From Leishmania martiniquensis (lineage: Eukaryota > Euglenozoa > Kinetoplastea > Trypanosomatida > Trypanosomatidae): a stretch of 64,000 nt of DNA. The translations under genes and the position numbers were made by a program. The stretch is from contig NC_090171.1 in the NCBI RefSeq assembly GCF_017916325.1, positions 574,501-638,500 of the forward strand, in the 5' to 3' direction. The notes beneath the pieces were generated by a model. That model made no database searches and was not told the DNA's origin. It saw only the letters and a program-made list of their open reading frames with translations. Numbering within the stretch: the first letter of the stretch is position 1; each line of letters opens with the position of its first letter. This document shows positions 10,716-21,363 of the stretch, in pieces.

Positions 10716-11234
10716 TTCGCTTCAGCGCCCGTGCACTCGCTGCCCTGCAGTGCACCCCCCGAACTCCGCTCCCATCACCCGGCCAGCCACAGGCGCCGTC
10801 TTGCCAGGCCGCGTCGCAGCGGTCGAGACGCGCGCAACAGCCATGCGCCACCTTCCGCCACCGGCGCACGGCCCCGGCGCCCACACACTTGCCAGAGCCC
10901 TCGGGCTGGCTCGGCCACCCATACACCAGAAGGCTGTCTGCGGGCCAGGTAGGGTGCCGCTCGAGTCCCGCGGACACGCTGCCGACCATGCCGGTGGCAC
11001 AGGCGGGCTCTCTGCTGCGGATCGCTCAGCCAACACGCCGTCCACAGCCTAGCCGCCCACGTCAGCAGCGCGATACATCGCTCTGGCCACCCCACTCTCC
11101 TGCCCCTCCCCTCTTCCGATAGAGAGTGTGGAGGCACGGAGCACCTCGAGACACCGCGCAATGTGGTGGCACTTCGGTCGTCTGTAGGAGATGTACTGCA
11201 CAACAGAGAGAGGAGAATGTCGCAGGGCTGTCTT
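10716..11234 (+). repeat. Dispersed repeat R1, copy 1 (full core plus extension)
   Basis: The core 10725-11160 (436 bp) is almost identical to the cores at 18205-18640 and 33327-33762, with only single-base differences (for example T versus C in gccgtcttgccagg). Nine bases left of the core (ttcgcttca) are shared with copy 2 only. About 74 bp to the right (11161-11234) are shared with copy 3, but with roughly five mismatches, so they are more diverged than the core. Orientation is arbitrary and set by this copy. It lies in the 3' UTR/spacer of the XRN-like gene, the habitat of SIDER retroposons in Leishmania, but I could not confirm a SIDER signature. Confidence 0.9.
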
Positions 11235-11796
11235 GCAGCGAATATCGTCATCACTGCAGCAGACCAGAAATGAGCTGCGCTCTTTGACAAAGGGGATTAA
11301 CGGAGAGATCACCGTTAGCTCCGTCGCAGCAGCAAGAGTGCTTTCGCTCCGTAGTTCCGAGGCGCCTTCCCTCCACCTCTGTTTGACCGGTGTTGCGCCC
11401 AGATATCCCTTGTCAGAAAGCAGGCGAAAAGTCGATGGTGATACGTGCCGTCAGGGAGCCGCTCCTCCTGGACGTGCTACTCGCACAAAGCGTTTCCTCA
11501 AGTAGCCGGAGCAGTGAAGTAATCTTCTCTGCACCGCACGTGCTACAGAGTGGGGCTAAGCACACACACCAAAGGCATCCTCTTCATGCCCTCAGCCCAG
11601 TCGTCATCTTGGCGGTTCAAACACAAGAGAGGCTGTCCCGGGTGTTCATGTAAATGCTCAGCTTAAAGGAGCACTGTCACCGTTGCGTTATCAGAAAAAA
11701 ATGCAATGGCATTACGTACGGTAAGAAAAGAGAACGCGTCCTGAGGAAGAATACAGCGCACGCGCTGCTGCGAGGCGCATGTAAGAATCCCTCGCC

Positions 11797-14601
11797 TCAC
11801 GAAGTTGCGGCATTCACACCCGCGCTGCGCTTCCGACGCACATCGGCCTTCGTTTCACCGCCGCCCTTTAGGGTAGGTGTCCCCTGGTCACTCTTCTTCT
11901 GCTGCTTTAGACGCTCATGTTTGCCTAAGCGTTTCTTTGCTTTCAGGGAGTCCTTTTTCGGTGTGTGAGACTGTTCGCGGAGCCTCATCGCGGTGTTATC
12001 GCCGTCGCCACAGCCCAGCGGCGGTCCATCCATCCTCCCTGGGCTGTCGCTGCGCTGCCCGCAAAGGATGGCCGCAGCCAATGCACCCGGGTTCCGCTCC
12101 TTCTTTGGAATCTTCTTGTGTCGCTGCAGCTCTTCCATATTCTCCTCGTCCGCCGGTGAGTGTGGCAGCTGCGCGGCGCTCGCTGGAGCAGGCGGCGCCC
12201 TGGAGTAGTCGAGCGACACCCCAGCGGCGGCGAAGATGGCCTGCTGCACCGCCGACTTTTCGCTAGACGACGAGGCCTTGCAATGTGCTGTCTCAGCCAG
12301 TTCGGAGCCTGCAGAAGTGCATGTGGTGGTTATAAGTCGCCGCGTATCTGGAGCCTGTAGAACGGGCGCCATGCGACGCAATTCAAAACTGTACACGCAG
12401 TGTCCGCCGGCGGGCGATGCGCCCTGCCCCGCCTTTGGACCTTCCGTGGCCTCAGCCGAGGTGAACGTTGGCTTCTCCCCGTCGGCTGTTGCCACGGACG
12501 CAGCTCTCTTGGTGAGCACAGCTATGTGGCGCACGCCAAGCCCGAGAGCATACCTCCACACGGTCATGAGGTACAAGAGCAGGTTCGCTTTCGCCGAAGT
12601 GGCTGGTGACACTGTCTGCAGGCAGCTCTTCAGCATCTCTGCTACGCTAGGAAGCTGCCCTGACCGCACGGCAGTGGCGCCGAGACTGCTGCGCAGTGCC
12701 AAAGGCGTCTTACCTGTGACACTGGTGAGGCTCTGCATCAGCGTCGCGAGCGACACGGTTCTCCCGCGGGCATCACGCACCGCCCACGCGCTCGAGGCAG
12801 CAGGAGCGACCAAATGTTCTCCGACATCGAGGTCGCCGGTTAAAGATAACGCATCGCGCGCGGTGGGATGGGGCGCTTCAAGTCGTGAGAAGACTTGTGC
12901 GGCATCTTTTCCAGCCGTGGCGCCACCCAACGCGGTCGCCAAGAGCTCTTTTCTGGGTAGTCCATAGAGAGGAAAAGAAAAGGTCCGGGTCGCCTCCTGG
13001 CCCAGCACCCACATCACGGCGGAGAGACTAGGAGGCGTGATGGCAGCTTCGGAGAGCGTGCGTGAGTCGAGGAACGTTTGCTGCAGCACCGGAGTCTTCT
13101 CTAGATTGCACGCAAGAATGTAGCGCAGGGTCGCGTAGACGGCACTGGAGAGGTACATGATGGCGGCGGTTTTCTCTTCCTCGCCGGGCGGGCGTGGCTC
13201 CGCGTCGGCATAGTGCACCGCATCCAAGATCGAGTGAAGGAAGCGGCAGTTCAATCCTAAGCTGCCTTTGTTCGTCGAGTGCGTTTTGACCAAAGCGGTG
13301 AGCAGTACTCGGCCTGTCTCGGCCTCCGCGGCAGACAAGTGCTTGTACTTCTCCTTGCAGTATGCCTGCCAGCACGACTCGATGTCCACCTTTGTGGCGC
13401 CGCGAACCAGCGACGGCACATTCACAGCGTTGCCCATCACGATAATGAATAGAAAAACCATGTCCACGGAGCTTGTGTGAGTGATGGCGGACACGAGAAG
13501 CTCGCCCTCTGTCGGAACGGCGCTGCCTTCAGCGCCCATTGCATCGCCGAAGGATTCCTCCTCTTCTCCAGACGCAGGCGTCTTCTCTGTCCCGCTCACT
13601 GCCGCTGTCGTCGCCTCCCTCTGCTTCGACTCCGCGCGCTCTGGGAGATCGTCATCGCTACTATCCGTCAACTCAATGCGGACTCCAGTGGCCACCATTG
13701 GGCCATCCTGCTTGCGGCGGCGCACCACATCTTCGCCTCCCGGCGCAGTCGTCGCTACTACAGCCGCCACCGCTGTGTCTTTCACGGCAACTTCCCCATC
13801 CTCACTGTTGCCTTGGCCCTCCGCACTCCTTTGTGCGGAGGCGCTGATGGCGGAATCTGCCAGCGTCCCCCGTGCCGCGCTCTTCTCTTCGATCCCCTTG
13901 CTCTCGGCCACAGCAACCGCCACCGCCTCCTTCTCCCGTTCGGAGTAGAAGGCGTCGGTGCAGGAAGCGATAAACGCCAAGACTCGGTCGAGACGCAGAA
14001 TCGAAGGCTCAAAGAGGACATCCTGCAGCTTTGTGGCGATCGACACTTGCTGGGGAGCAGGACCGCAGAGCGCACCGCAAAGCACATCCGAGTCCTCTGA
14101 GATAAAGAGAAAGGTGGGAAGGGCAGTGGCCCTGTTGGCAAGGGCGCACATCGTCAGAGAGCGATGCAGGTCCAGAAGCTTGTAATCCGCCTCCCCTGCC
14201 ACGCCACGTCCGCTCATCAACACATGCGGGTCGACGCAGGCGCCCAACGCCTTGCCGCTGCTTTGGTGCGCTCGGTACGCGTCCGCCAGCTGCCCGCACA
14301 GCTTCTGCACCTGCACATCGAGGTCACTGATGCTCACCAATGCGTGGCGGTGGGCCCGCGCGGTGCCGCTGCGATCGCGCTGCGAGTCAAGCGCGAAAAT
14401 GACAGCTGACCTCGCCATCAGATTCTCTGGATGAAGGAAAGAGCGCAAGGTGTCCAGTCCGAGTGTCTGCGCTGCGTTCGTGGCGTCAATCAAGATGAAG
14501 TCGAAGACGAGCGGGTCGTGCCTTGAGCTTCCTCTTGGCACGCGGCATAGCGCACCAGGCGAAGAGCGCGCGACAAACTTGACAAAGTCAGGGACACCCA
14601 T
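11797..14601 (-). CDS. XRN-family 5'-3' exoribonuclease-like protein
   Basis: A 934-residue protein from the ATG at 14601. The N-terminus has the XRN_N layout: the opening MGVPDFVKFVARSSPGA, a first metal-site aspartate in FDFILIDATN (D39), a second in IFALDSQRD (D72), the SGRGVAGEADYKLLDL segment (E137 and D139, where classical XRN enzymes have two Glu), and FISEDSDVL (D170, D172). These match the acidic cluster of Xrn1/Rat1 nucleases, which degrade 5'-monophosphate RNA. A low-complexity insert (about 230-345) follows, then a helical region (about 370-620) that may be the remnant of the second XRN block (CR2), and a Lys-rich tail (from about 850) that could be a nuclear or nucleolar signal. 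Trypanosomatids encode several XRN paralogues (XRNA-D); which one this is I cannot say. Confidence 0.8.
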   Translation of the reverse strand: MGVPDFVKFVARSSPGALCRVPRGSSRHDPLVFDFILIDATNAAQTLGLDTLRSFLHPENLMARSAVIFALDSQRDRSGTARAHRHALVSISDLDVQVQKLCGQLADAYRAHQSSGKALGACVDPHVLMSGRGVAGEADYKLLDLHRSLTMCALANRATALPTFLFISEDSDVLCGALCGPAPQQVSIATKLQDVLFEPSILRLDRVLAFIASCTDAFYSEREKEAVAVAVAESKGIEEKSAARGTLADSAISASAQRSAEGQGNSEDGEVAVKDTAVAAVVATTAPGGEDVVRRRKQDGPMVATGVRIELTDSSDDDLPERAESKQREATTAAVSGTEKTPASGEEEESFGDAMGAEGSAVPTEGELLVSAITHTSSVDMVFLFIIVMGNAVNVPSLVRGATKVDIESCWQAYCKEKYKHLSAAEAETGRVLLTALVKTHSTNKGSLGLNCRFLHSILDAVHYADAEPRPPGEEEKTAAIMYLSSAVYATLRYILACNLEKTPVLQQTFLDSRTLSEAAITPPSLSAVMWVLGQEATRTFSFPLYGLPRKELLATALGGATAGKDAAQVFSRLEAPHPTARDALSLTGDLDVGEHLVAPAASSAWAVRDARGRTVSLATLMQSLTSVTGKTPLALRSSLGATAVRSGQLPSVAEMLKSCLQTVSPATSAKANLLLYLMTVWRYALGLGVRHIAVLTKRAASVATADGEKPTFTSAEATEGPKAGQGASPAGGHCVYSFELRRMAPVLQAPDTRRLITTTCTSAGSELAETAHCKASSSSEKSAVQQAIFAAAGVSLDYSRAPPAPASAAQLPHSPADEENMEELQRHKKIPKKERNPGALAAAILCGQRSDSPGRMDGPPLGCGDGDNTAMRLREQSHTPKKDSLKAKKRLGKHERLKQQKKSDQGTPTLKGGGETKADVRRKRSAGVNAATS

Positions 14602-15576
14602 GGTCGCTCGGGGGGAGAGTAGTAAAAGAAACGGTGAAAGCAGCGCGCCGCAGATGAAGACCGGCGCGCTCCTTTACTAAGGCAATATGCGTCACGCAAC
14701 TGTTGCGCAGATAACGCGTTCACACAAAGGTTTGGCGCACAGCTGGCGAGAACGTGTGTGCTTGTCCGGTTCGGAGGGGAGGGAGACTTCGTGTAGCCCC
14801 GACCTCTCAATAACTACGGGCGCGCCGTGGAGCGTTCACCGGCGAAGCGCCGATGCAGGAAGTTCGCTGACGTGGGGAGTGAACATGAAAGGGGATAGAA
14901 AAACGGAATAAGACGATGCGGGGCAGAGGCCGAGGTGAGCCGAAGCACAAGTCGACCATAGGGAACGTTATCATTCGAGTAGAGTTCACGATGTGTGGAC
15001 CGGGAGATGCCAAAGAGGCGCCTTGGCATAGGTAAATGCGCAGAAATGACCACACGCATGCATTTCGACCTCCTCTGACACTTCCAGTGCAGCTGCGCAG
15101 ATGTGAGGAGCTTGTCTGCCTTTCCTTGCAGTGGCAGCCAGCGACCTGCACTGCAGGCGTGCCAGAACAGTTGAGCAGAAACTTATACAAAAAAAAGAAG
15201 AGGCGACATCACAGCTGGAGAAGGGACACAAAGTGAGGCAAGGACGAGGCCCTCAGCACCAACAGCAACGAAATATAAAAAAGGGTCGTCCCTACGGACC
15301 TTCACGTGGACACTTTTGTTCAGGAAAAGAGAGGGAGAAGATGCATCAGCAGGAAGCCGAGGGTGAACGGATGCGTGAGTCTACACTGTGGCGAAAGGGC
15401 CTCCGTGCAGCCGTAGCGTGAGCGAAACGGTATCCTGTTGGGAGCAACAGAGGGGACAAGAAGGACTTGGACAAATGGCTGCCGCGCCGCCAAACGAGCC
15501 CCCGAGGGGCTACTGACGAGTCCGGGGCACATTCCACAGCACGCGAAGCAACGCCGCAAGCGCCACAGCACCGGTC
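14602..15576. other. Intergenic region, no gene seen
   Basis: About 1 kb between the small coiled-coil gene and the XRN-like gene. It contains C/T-rich minus-strand tracts near 14600-14640 and 15290-15350. Frames in both directions have poor coding character. Confidence 0.6.
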
Positions 15577-15888
15577 TTAGCCGGAGCCCCCCGCCTCGCG
15601 CACCATCTCGAGTTCTGCCTTCAGCTGATTGATCTTCAACTCGTACGTGTTGCGCACCTTCTGCAGCTCCTCTACGGCCCCCTGCTGCTGCAGATCTGCT
15701 TGCAGCTTCTCCCATCGTTTCAAGCAATCTTGCGTCTGAGTCTCCGCGTCCTCCATATCGTCTGCGAAATAGGTTGTGCCAACGCTCTCCTTCGCATCCG
15801 TTATCAACTCGCAGGCCTCCGCGAACGCTTCCACAAGCTCGTCGACTTGCTCCTTTGGCGTCAATATCTTTCCCGATGGCAACGCCAT
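15577..15888 (-). CDS. Small acidic coiled-coil protein, 103 residues
   Basis: The preferred start is the ATG at 15888 (MALPSGKILTPKEQVDELVE), giving 103 residues. The frame is open to an ATG at 16101, which would add 71 Cys/Ala/Arg-rich residues with some resemblance to a mitochondrial leader, so the longer form cannot be excluded. The body has a compact, conserved-looking block (KESVGTTYFADDMEDAETQT), then a helix with heptad-like spacing (LKRWEKLQADLQ; ELQKVRNTYELKINQLKAEL) typical of a short coiled coil. I do not recognise the family. It stands alone between two large spacers and has high GC3 in this frame only, which supports a real gene. Confidence 0.65.
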   Translation of the reverse strand: MALPSGKILTPKEQVDELVEAFAEACELITDAKESVGTTYFADDMEDAETQTQDCLKRWEKLQADLQQQGAVEELQKVRNTYELKINQLKAELEMVREAGGSG

Positions 15889-16593
15889 CGGCGTTGTGTG
15901 CTCGCAGCGCATGGAGAGAAGCAACGCTGCGGAGTGGGTAGTGAGTGCGGCAGCACAAGCTGTTGCCCCTGAAGATGCCTCGAGACAGCGTAGCCCCCTC
16001 GCATAGCATGGCACAACCAGCTTTGCGCCGGAACAGGCACCAAGAGGAGACCGGCACTGCCTCTGAGCGCCGCAGCGCCTTAACGCAAAACAAGAACGCA
16101 TCGCCTTCGCCCACCCTCTTGCTGCACGTTACACTTGAGAGGCTGCCCCGACAACGCCTTTTTAAGAGGATGCTACACGGTGCCTGGAGAGAGGAGTTGC
16201 TGCGATGAGATGACCTCCGACAGGAAGGACGGCCTATTGTTGCCTCCGTCATCCGCAGCGCACCGTACGGAGAGACACAAATTACCCAAGTGGGAAGAGG
16301 AGAGATGTCAAAGTAAAGAAGCGACAGCACTGCCACAGTTTCTCTTCACTCCCACGTGGAGAGACGAGAAGAGCAGTGGAGGGCCAAGCGGAACGAAAAA
16401 AGGAGAACACATGAAGCGTCGTCAGCACCCGCACCTTCATCCCCCTCCCCTCCCCTCCTTGCCCGGTCCCGAGGAGACAGACAGATATCTCCGACGCGTG
16501 CATCAAGACAGAAACTTGTTTACTTCACACTCCTGTCGGTGAACTCGTCTGTTCTCTCCATCGTATAAACGGCACACCTCTTCACAGCTGTAC

Positions 16594-17208
16594 ACACACA
16601 CGCACACGTCCACAGCTCACCTGCCTCGCCTCTGCACCGCGGCTTAGTCTTGTGCGAGGACGACGAGCCGTCCCTGCCGCTGCGCCGGACCGCGTGTCGT
16701 GCCGGCGCCTCCCGCCCGTCCCCGTCTCCTCCTCGCGCACGACCCGGCGCCAGCGACGCCAGACGGGCACGGGTGCACCGCATGCCCTGGTCCGCAAGCG
16801 TCGCGTCCGCGGCCCCCCACCACCACCGCGCACGCGGCCGCGCGCGACATGCACACGGTAGGGGGCGGTGGCATCGCCGCGCCGCGGATGTGCACAGGGA
16901 GAAGGCCGCCCCGGCGCCACGTACGGGGTGCCGCGAGAGGCACCCGACAGGGGAGAGGGGGGGAAGGGGGGGCGCCAACACCGCGCGAGTGCCATGCACG
17001 CAATCAGATCGCCGAGGGAAGCGAGGTGTGCGTCCCATCTCGCGAGTGCCTCGCGTCAGGCACAGCACATCCGGCCCCGCGCCCTGCCAGACACCACAAT
17101 GCAAGCGGCGTCGGCGGCGGCACACCATCCCTACTTCATCTGGCCGCTGCCGGTATGCAGCGGGCGGGTAGGTGAATGGGCAGAACTCGGCAAGGATGCT
17201 CTCATGTC
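16594..17208 (+). repeat. Dispersed repeat R2, copy A (615 bp)
   Basis: By eye it is identical over its full 615 bp to the copy at 45347-45961, and it matches the 553-bp copy at 25465-26017 with one seen difference (caccgcgg versus caccacgg near the left end). It begins in a CA-rich run and ends at ctcatgtc. Very GC-rich, with a G-run cluster at 16950-16972. Because stops are rare in such sequence, frames stay open on both strands for over 150 codons; the near identity of the copies, not coding selection, explains why the same peptides recur. Confidence 0.92.
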
Positions 17209-17824
17209 ATGATGTAGGTGTATTCGCTGCTTCGTTGCTCGAAACGGGCTAAAACCGGTGCCACGTAAGCCCCCTGTGTCCCCTTTTGCTGTCCCTACCC
17301 ATAGAGTGGAGCGACCGTGGAAACCACATCGATGGGTTCTGCGCTGACTGCCCATGCTCCCGCGCCTCTGGCTCGCAGATAGGCTGTTCAGTTTGCCTGT
17401 GTGGAGTACGTAGCACCACGACCCTGGGGGGAGCAGGTTCCTTTCGTGTAAACCACAACTGTACACGAGCAGTAAAAGCGAGACATGAGCGTCGATCGTA
17501 TCCCTGCCGCACCTCCTTCCAGGTAAAGCGAGCGGTGGGCGGTGGAAGAGTGTGCAAAAGAGTCACACGATAATACCGCTGCCCAACACCAGTGACTTTC
17601 GTTGTTCAAGTCAGTATGTGTCGGTATATCTTTCTCTCACATGGCGATTCTGATCATCCATCATGCCATTCCACAACATAACGACGACACCACAGAAAAA
17701 GAGGGCAACTAACGAACATAAAGGGCATCACGATGGACAACAGTGCCCAACACAAGGGAGCAACGAACACCGAAAAAAAAACAGCCAATAGGCTGGCCGC
17801 TACAACAACATTGAAGGAGAAGAA

Positions 17825-17864
17825 CGCACACACGCACACACACACACCCGCGCACGCACACACA
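17825..17864. repeat. CA-rich microsatellite
   Basis: An interrupted run of CA dinucleotides with occasional G, about 40 bp, in the large spacer between R2-A and R1-2. Confidence 0.85.
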
Positions 17865-18195
17865 TAAACATATAGGAATGAAGAGAGCAATGCATGAATA
17901 AGGAAGAAGCGAAAGCACGAAATAAAAAGCGGAAGACCACCACCACCACCGAAACAGTTCGATACAGAAAAAAAAACAAAGACAGATGGAATGCGGCAGC
18001 GCCATCACGGACGTCCGCCTTGGCGACTTTACACACAAACACCCCCACACCGCGCGTTCCCCGCTGCCGACGCAACAATTCTGAGCAGGCCAGCCATGAC
18101 CACCTGAATGAAGACAATGGTCCGGCAAGCGAAGACGTCCATTGGGTGCCCCGCGACACGCGCGCAGAAGTGCCGAGGCACAAAGCCTCCCCCTT

Positions 18196-18640
18196 TTCGC
18201 TTCAGCGCCCGTGCACTCGCTGCCCTGCAGTGCACCCCCCGAACTCCGCTCCCATCACCCGGCCAGCCACAGGCGCCGTCTCGCCAGGCCGCGTCGCAGC
18301 GGTCGAGACGCGCGCAACAGCCATGCGCCACCTTCCGCCACCGGCGCACGGCCCCGGCGCCCACACACTTGCCAGAGCCCTCGGGCTGGCTCGGCCACCC
18401 ATACACCAGAAGGCTGTCTGCGGGCCAGGTAGGGTGCCGCTCGAGTCCCGCGGACACGCTGCCGACCATGCCGGTGGCACAGGCGGGCTCTCTGCTGCGG
18501 ATCGCTCAGCCAACACGCCGTCCACAGCCTAGCCGCCCACGTCAGCAGCGCGATACATCGCTCTGGCCACCCCACTCTCCTGCCCCTCCCCTCTTCCGAT
18601 AGAGAGTGTGGAGGCACGGAGCACCTCGAGACACCGCGCA
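18196..18640 (+). repeat. Dispersed repeat R1, copy 2 (full core)
   Basis: The 436-bp core 18205-18640 has the same length as copies 1 and 4, with no indels seen. The left extension ttcgcttca is shared with copy 1. On the right, similarity stops at gcgca, where the copy 1/3/4 extension is replaced by ctgaagtcg. The outer bases cttcagcgcc (left) and the complement of the right edge (cttcagtgcg) form an imperfect inverted repeat in this copy only. Confidence 0.92.
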
Positions 18641-21363
18641 CTGAAGTCGTGCCTGTCCTCGGGAAGAGGTGACAGTGGGGCCGAAAAGCGGTGGGGCTTC
18701 TGAAAAAAAAAAAGAAAAGGAGACGAGGCCATCGTGCCACATACACACACACACGGAAAAAAATGATTTGCCGCCATGGCACTGACAGCAATACGCCACC
18801 AGCCTCCTTCGTGTCTGAAGATGATAATTAAGGAAGAAACGGAGAAAAAAGGGGTGGTCGGGGTGGGCGGAAAGGTGAGCAAAAGAGAACGCCTGCCTTT
18901 GACGAAAAGGATGCCATGAAATACCGCTGTTGCTAAAGAGCCAATGCTCACATTCCATTCCGCAACGGAAAGTTACAAAAAAAGGGAAGTGCAGCATGTA
19001 AAGGGGCAGCTGCTCCTCTGCGTTTCTTTTCGTGTCTGCTGTTACGTACCGAACCGCGGGCGCTGCTGCTCGTCGTGGGAGGGGGGCGAAAAGGGAGGGA
19101 GGAAGAGGTGAAGGACATTGATTTTTCTCTTCACTCCACCTTTTGATACTCTTGATGTTTGGCTCGTTTGCTTCTTCTTAACTTAAGCGATTGCCCTCTT
19201 ACAGATGTAAGAAATGTGTGCGCACTGAATGAGGCCGGTCACCCTTCGCCTCTCGCCCCGACCAGACAGAGACCACCGCACGAACAGACAACAGATAAAG
19301 CTCTGCCCTATGAGCGCGGGTGCTCGAGCCGCTCGTGATGTTCACTCTTCGGATCATCTTCGCTCGTGACATGTGCGCTGCATGGTCTCACTGGGGAAGG
19401 GAGCGTTGAAGAGCAGCGCCTCGTAGAAAGGAAGAGGTGGAAAAAGACCTGCAACCAAAAGCGGCTCAGAGATGGAGGAGGAGAGGGCCACGGGTGACAT
19501 TGAAGTGCGCCACTAAGGGGAAGCGAGGCCGCAACAACAGTGAAAGGATAAAGAGAAACACAGAAACACATGTTTCAAAATGTGTCAAAGAGGAGGAGAG
19601 CGGGGGGGGAAGGCGATGAGGAAGAGGAGGGAGGGCATTTCCTCTTTTCCTTCTTCAACTCCCAAGTGGTCAGCCAAGTACGGAGGAGCGGAGCCGCCGA
19701 CGACGGCCAGCGGGGGCGGGAGAGGGGGGAAGGAGACACTGCACTTCGCCATCTCGTCAAAACACCCTTTTTTCTTGCTCTCCTCCACTCCCCTCCCCCT
19801 CTCTCTCCAGCGCTTTCACACAGCAACACACAGACACATGCCGCCCTAATGCCATCCTTGATGATACCCGCCCTGCCTCCCTAACCGAGAAGCGCGCCTA
19901 AAAGTACGGCACCGCATCCACCACGATTAGGTGTAGCTGTGCATGAGAAGTGAGGGGGAGAAGGGAGGGGGAAGGAGTGTGGCGCTAGTGGAGGGCACAG
20001 ACAAACAAAGACATCGACTAATTAGCAGCCACTGATCATGCAACACACAGACCACGCGCAACCACACACTCATACACACGTACAGCGCGCGTATCGTGTG
20101 CGTGTGCTCAAGAAAGCGGAGGAAAGGAGGGCTCAGCAGGCCCGCCGCCGTCGACCATTGCTGCTGCTGCTATTGCCTGTGGATTGCTGGAATACATCAA
20201 TAAAAAAAAAACAGCCTAGTTCACATGAAGAGGAACATGAGAAAGCGGGAGGGAGAGAACGTAACAGAGTATGCATGTGGAACTCGAAAAAGAGAGGAAG
20301 AAAGAAAAAAAACGAGCACATGCCATTCGAACGAGCCCCTTCCCCTCCCTCCCCCCTCCAGCACGCAAGGAGAGAGGGGAAGGGCAAAACATACAAGGCG
20401 GCGCCGCGAAGGTCACACAAGTTACCTGGGAAAGCGATCTGGAAGCGAAGGGGAGCCAAGAAAGTGGAAAGGTGTGTGGGGGGTGGGAGGAGGGGGAGAA
20501 GACGGCGTCAGATGGGGGCGAAGAGACGCACCACGCAGCAGCAGAAAAAAATACTCAAGGGTCACAATGTCATTGCCCATTTGTGTTTCATCAAGACATC
20601 TCTTTTTTTTCGCGCTTCATGTCTCCGCTTTCTGTTGGCCAGCTCGTTCCGATCATCACCCGAATGAACACAAAATGTTTAGACACAGTGTGAAGGCGCC
20701 AGAGAACAACAAGAAGAACGAAATCATGCGCACACCACATACGCAAAGACGCAATAGCATCAACATGCCAAGCGAGCATATATATCCCGCATGCCACAAC
20801 TGTGAAGTAGGCAAAGGTGCCAGCGAAAGAGAGCTGTGCTAGTGCTACCGAGAAGAGGAAAAGGAGAGGAAGGAAGAGGGGGGATGGTCGCCCTCCACCA
20901 TCACACACACACACATACAGAGAGGCATGCAGACAAAGACGATGAAACACATATATATCCACATGAACCCACAAAAAAAAAAGTCAAGAAACACAGGAGA
21001 CCGAAGGGGCCATTCCTCCTCCACCGAACGATTTGGCGTTTAATACGACGCGCAGCGATTGCCACGCTACGAAAACCGCCTTCCGACAAAGACTCAAATC
21101 AAAAACGGAAAAAAATATATATAATAATAATAATCGAAAAGCGGCCGGCACACTGCCGCCACCCGTCGACACGAAGTGGATGCACGAGACATCAGGGAGG
21201 ATGGCGAGGATAAGAGGCCGCAAAAGAGAGGCAGCGGAGAGCGGTGCACGCCACCCGTTTTTTCGGCAGCTGCCCGTAATGCGCTGGCCTCTGAGCTGGC
21301 TCGATATCCTTCTGGTTCTTGCGCCGCCGTGTCCTCTTTTCCCGTGCGCGTTTGAATCCCGCC

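Larger units (their letters stand above)
10258..11796. other. Spacer downstream of the XRN-like gene, carrying repeat copy R1-1
   Basis: This interval includes the 3' UTR of the XRN-like gene. About 500 bp of it (10716-11234) is repeat copy R1-1, described separately. A short CA run lies at 10399-10412. I found no credible protein gene here. Confidence 0.65.
15889..21363. other. 5.5-kb gene-free interval with repeats R2-A and R1-2
   Basis: No frame here shows sustained coding character on either strand. It holds repeat copies R2-A (16594-17208) and R1-2 (18196-18640), a long CA-rich stretch (17825-17864), purine-rich plus-strand blocks at 19420-19740 and 20220-20530 (pyrimidine-rich on the transcribed strand), and a short AT-rich run at 21112-21134. 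It is several times longer than a usual Leishmania spacer. Confidence 0.6.

Noticed and set aside
10731..11122. Recurrent plus- and minus-strand frames in R1 copies
   Set aside because: Same reasoning as for R2: they are broken differently in copies 3 and 5, have no start in a sensible context, and have no recognisable domain.
16650..17171. Long overlapping frames on both strands of R2 copies, repeated at 25.5 and 45.4 kb
   Set aside because: Open on both strands because the DNA is very GC-rich. The peptides are simple Arg/Pro/Ala strings, and they recur only because the repeat copies are nearly identical.
21345..21362. A second B-box-like string (gtttgaatcccgcc) just past the first kinase gene
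   Set aside because: It does not fit the GWTCRANNC consensus, and no cloverleaf is visible.
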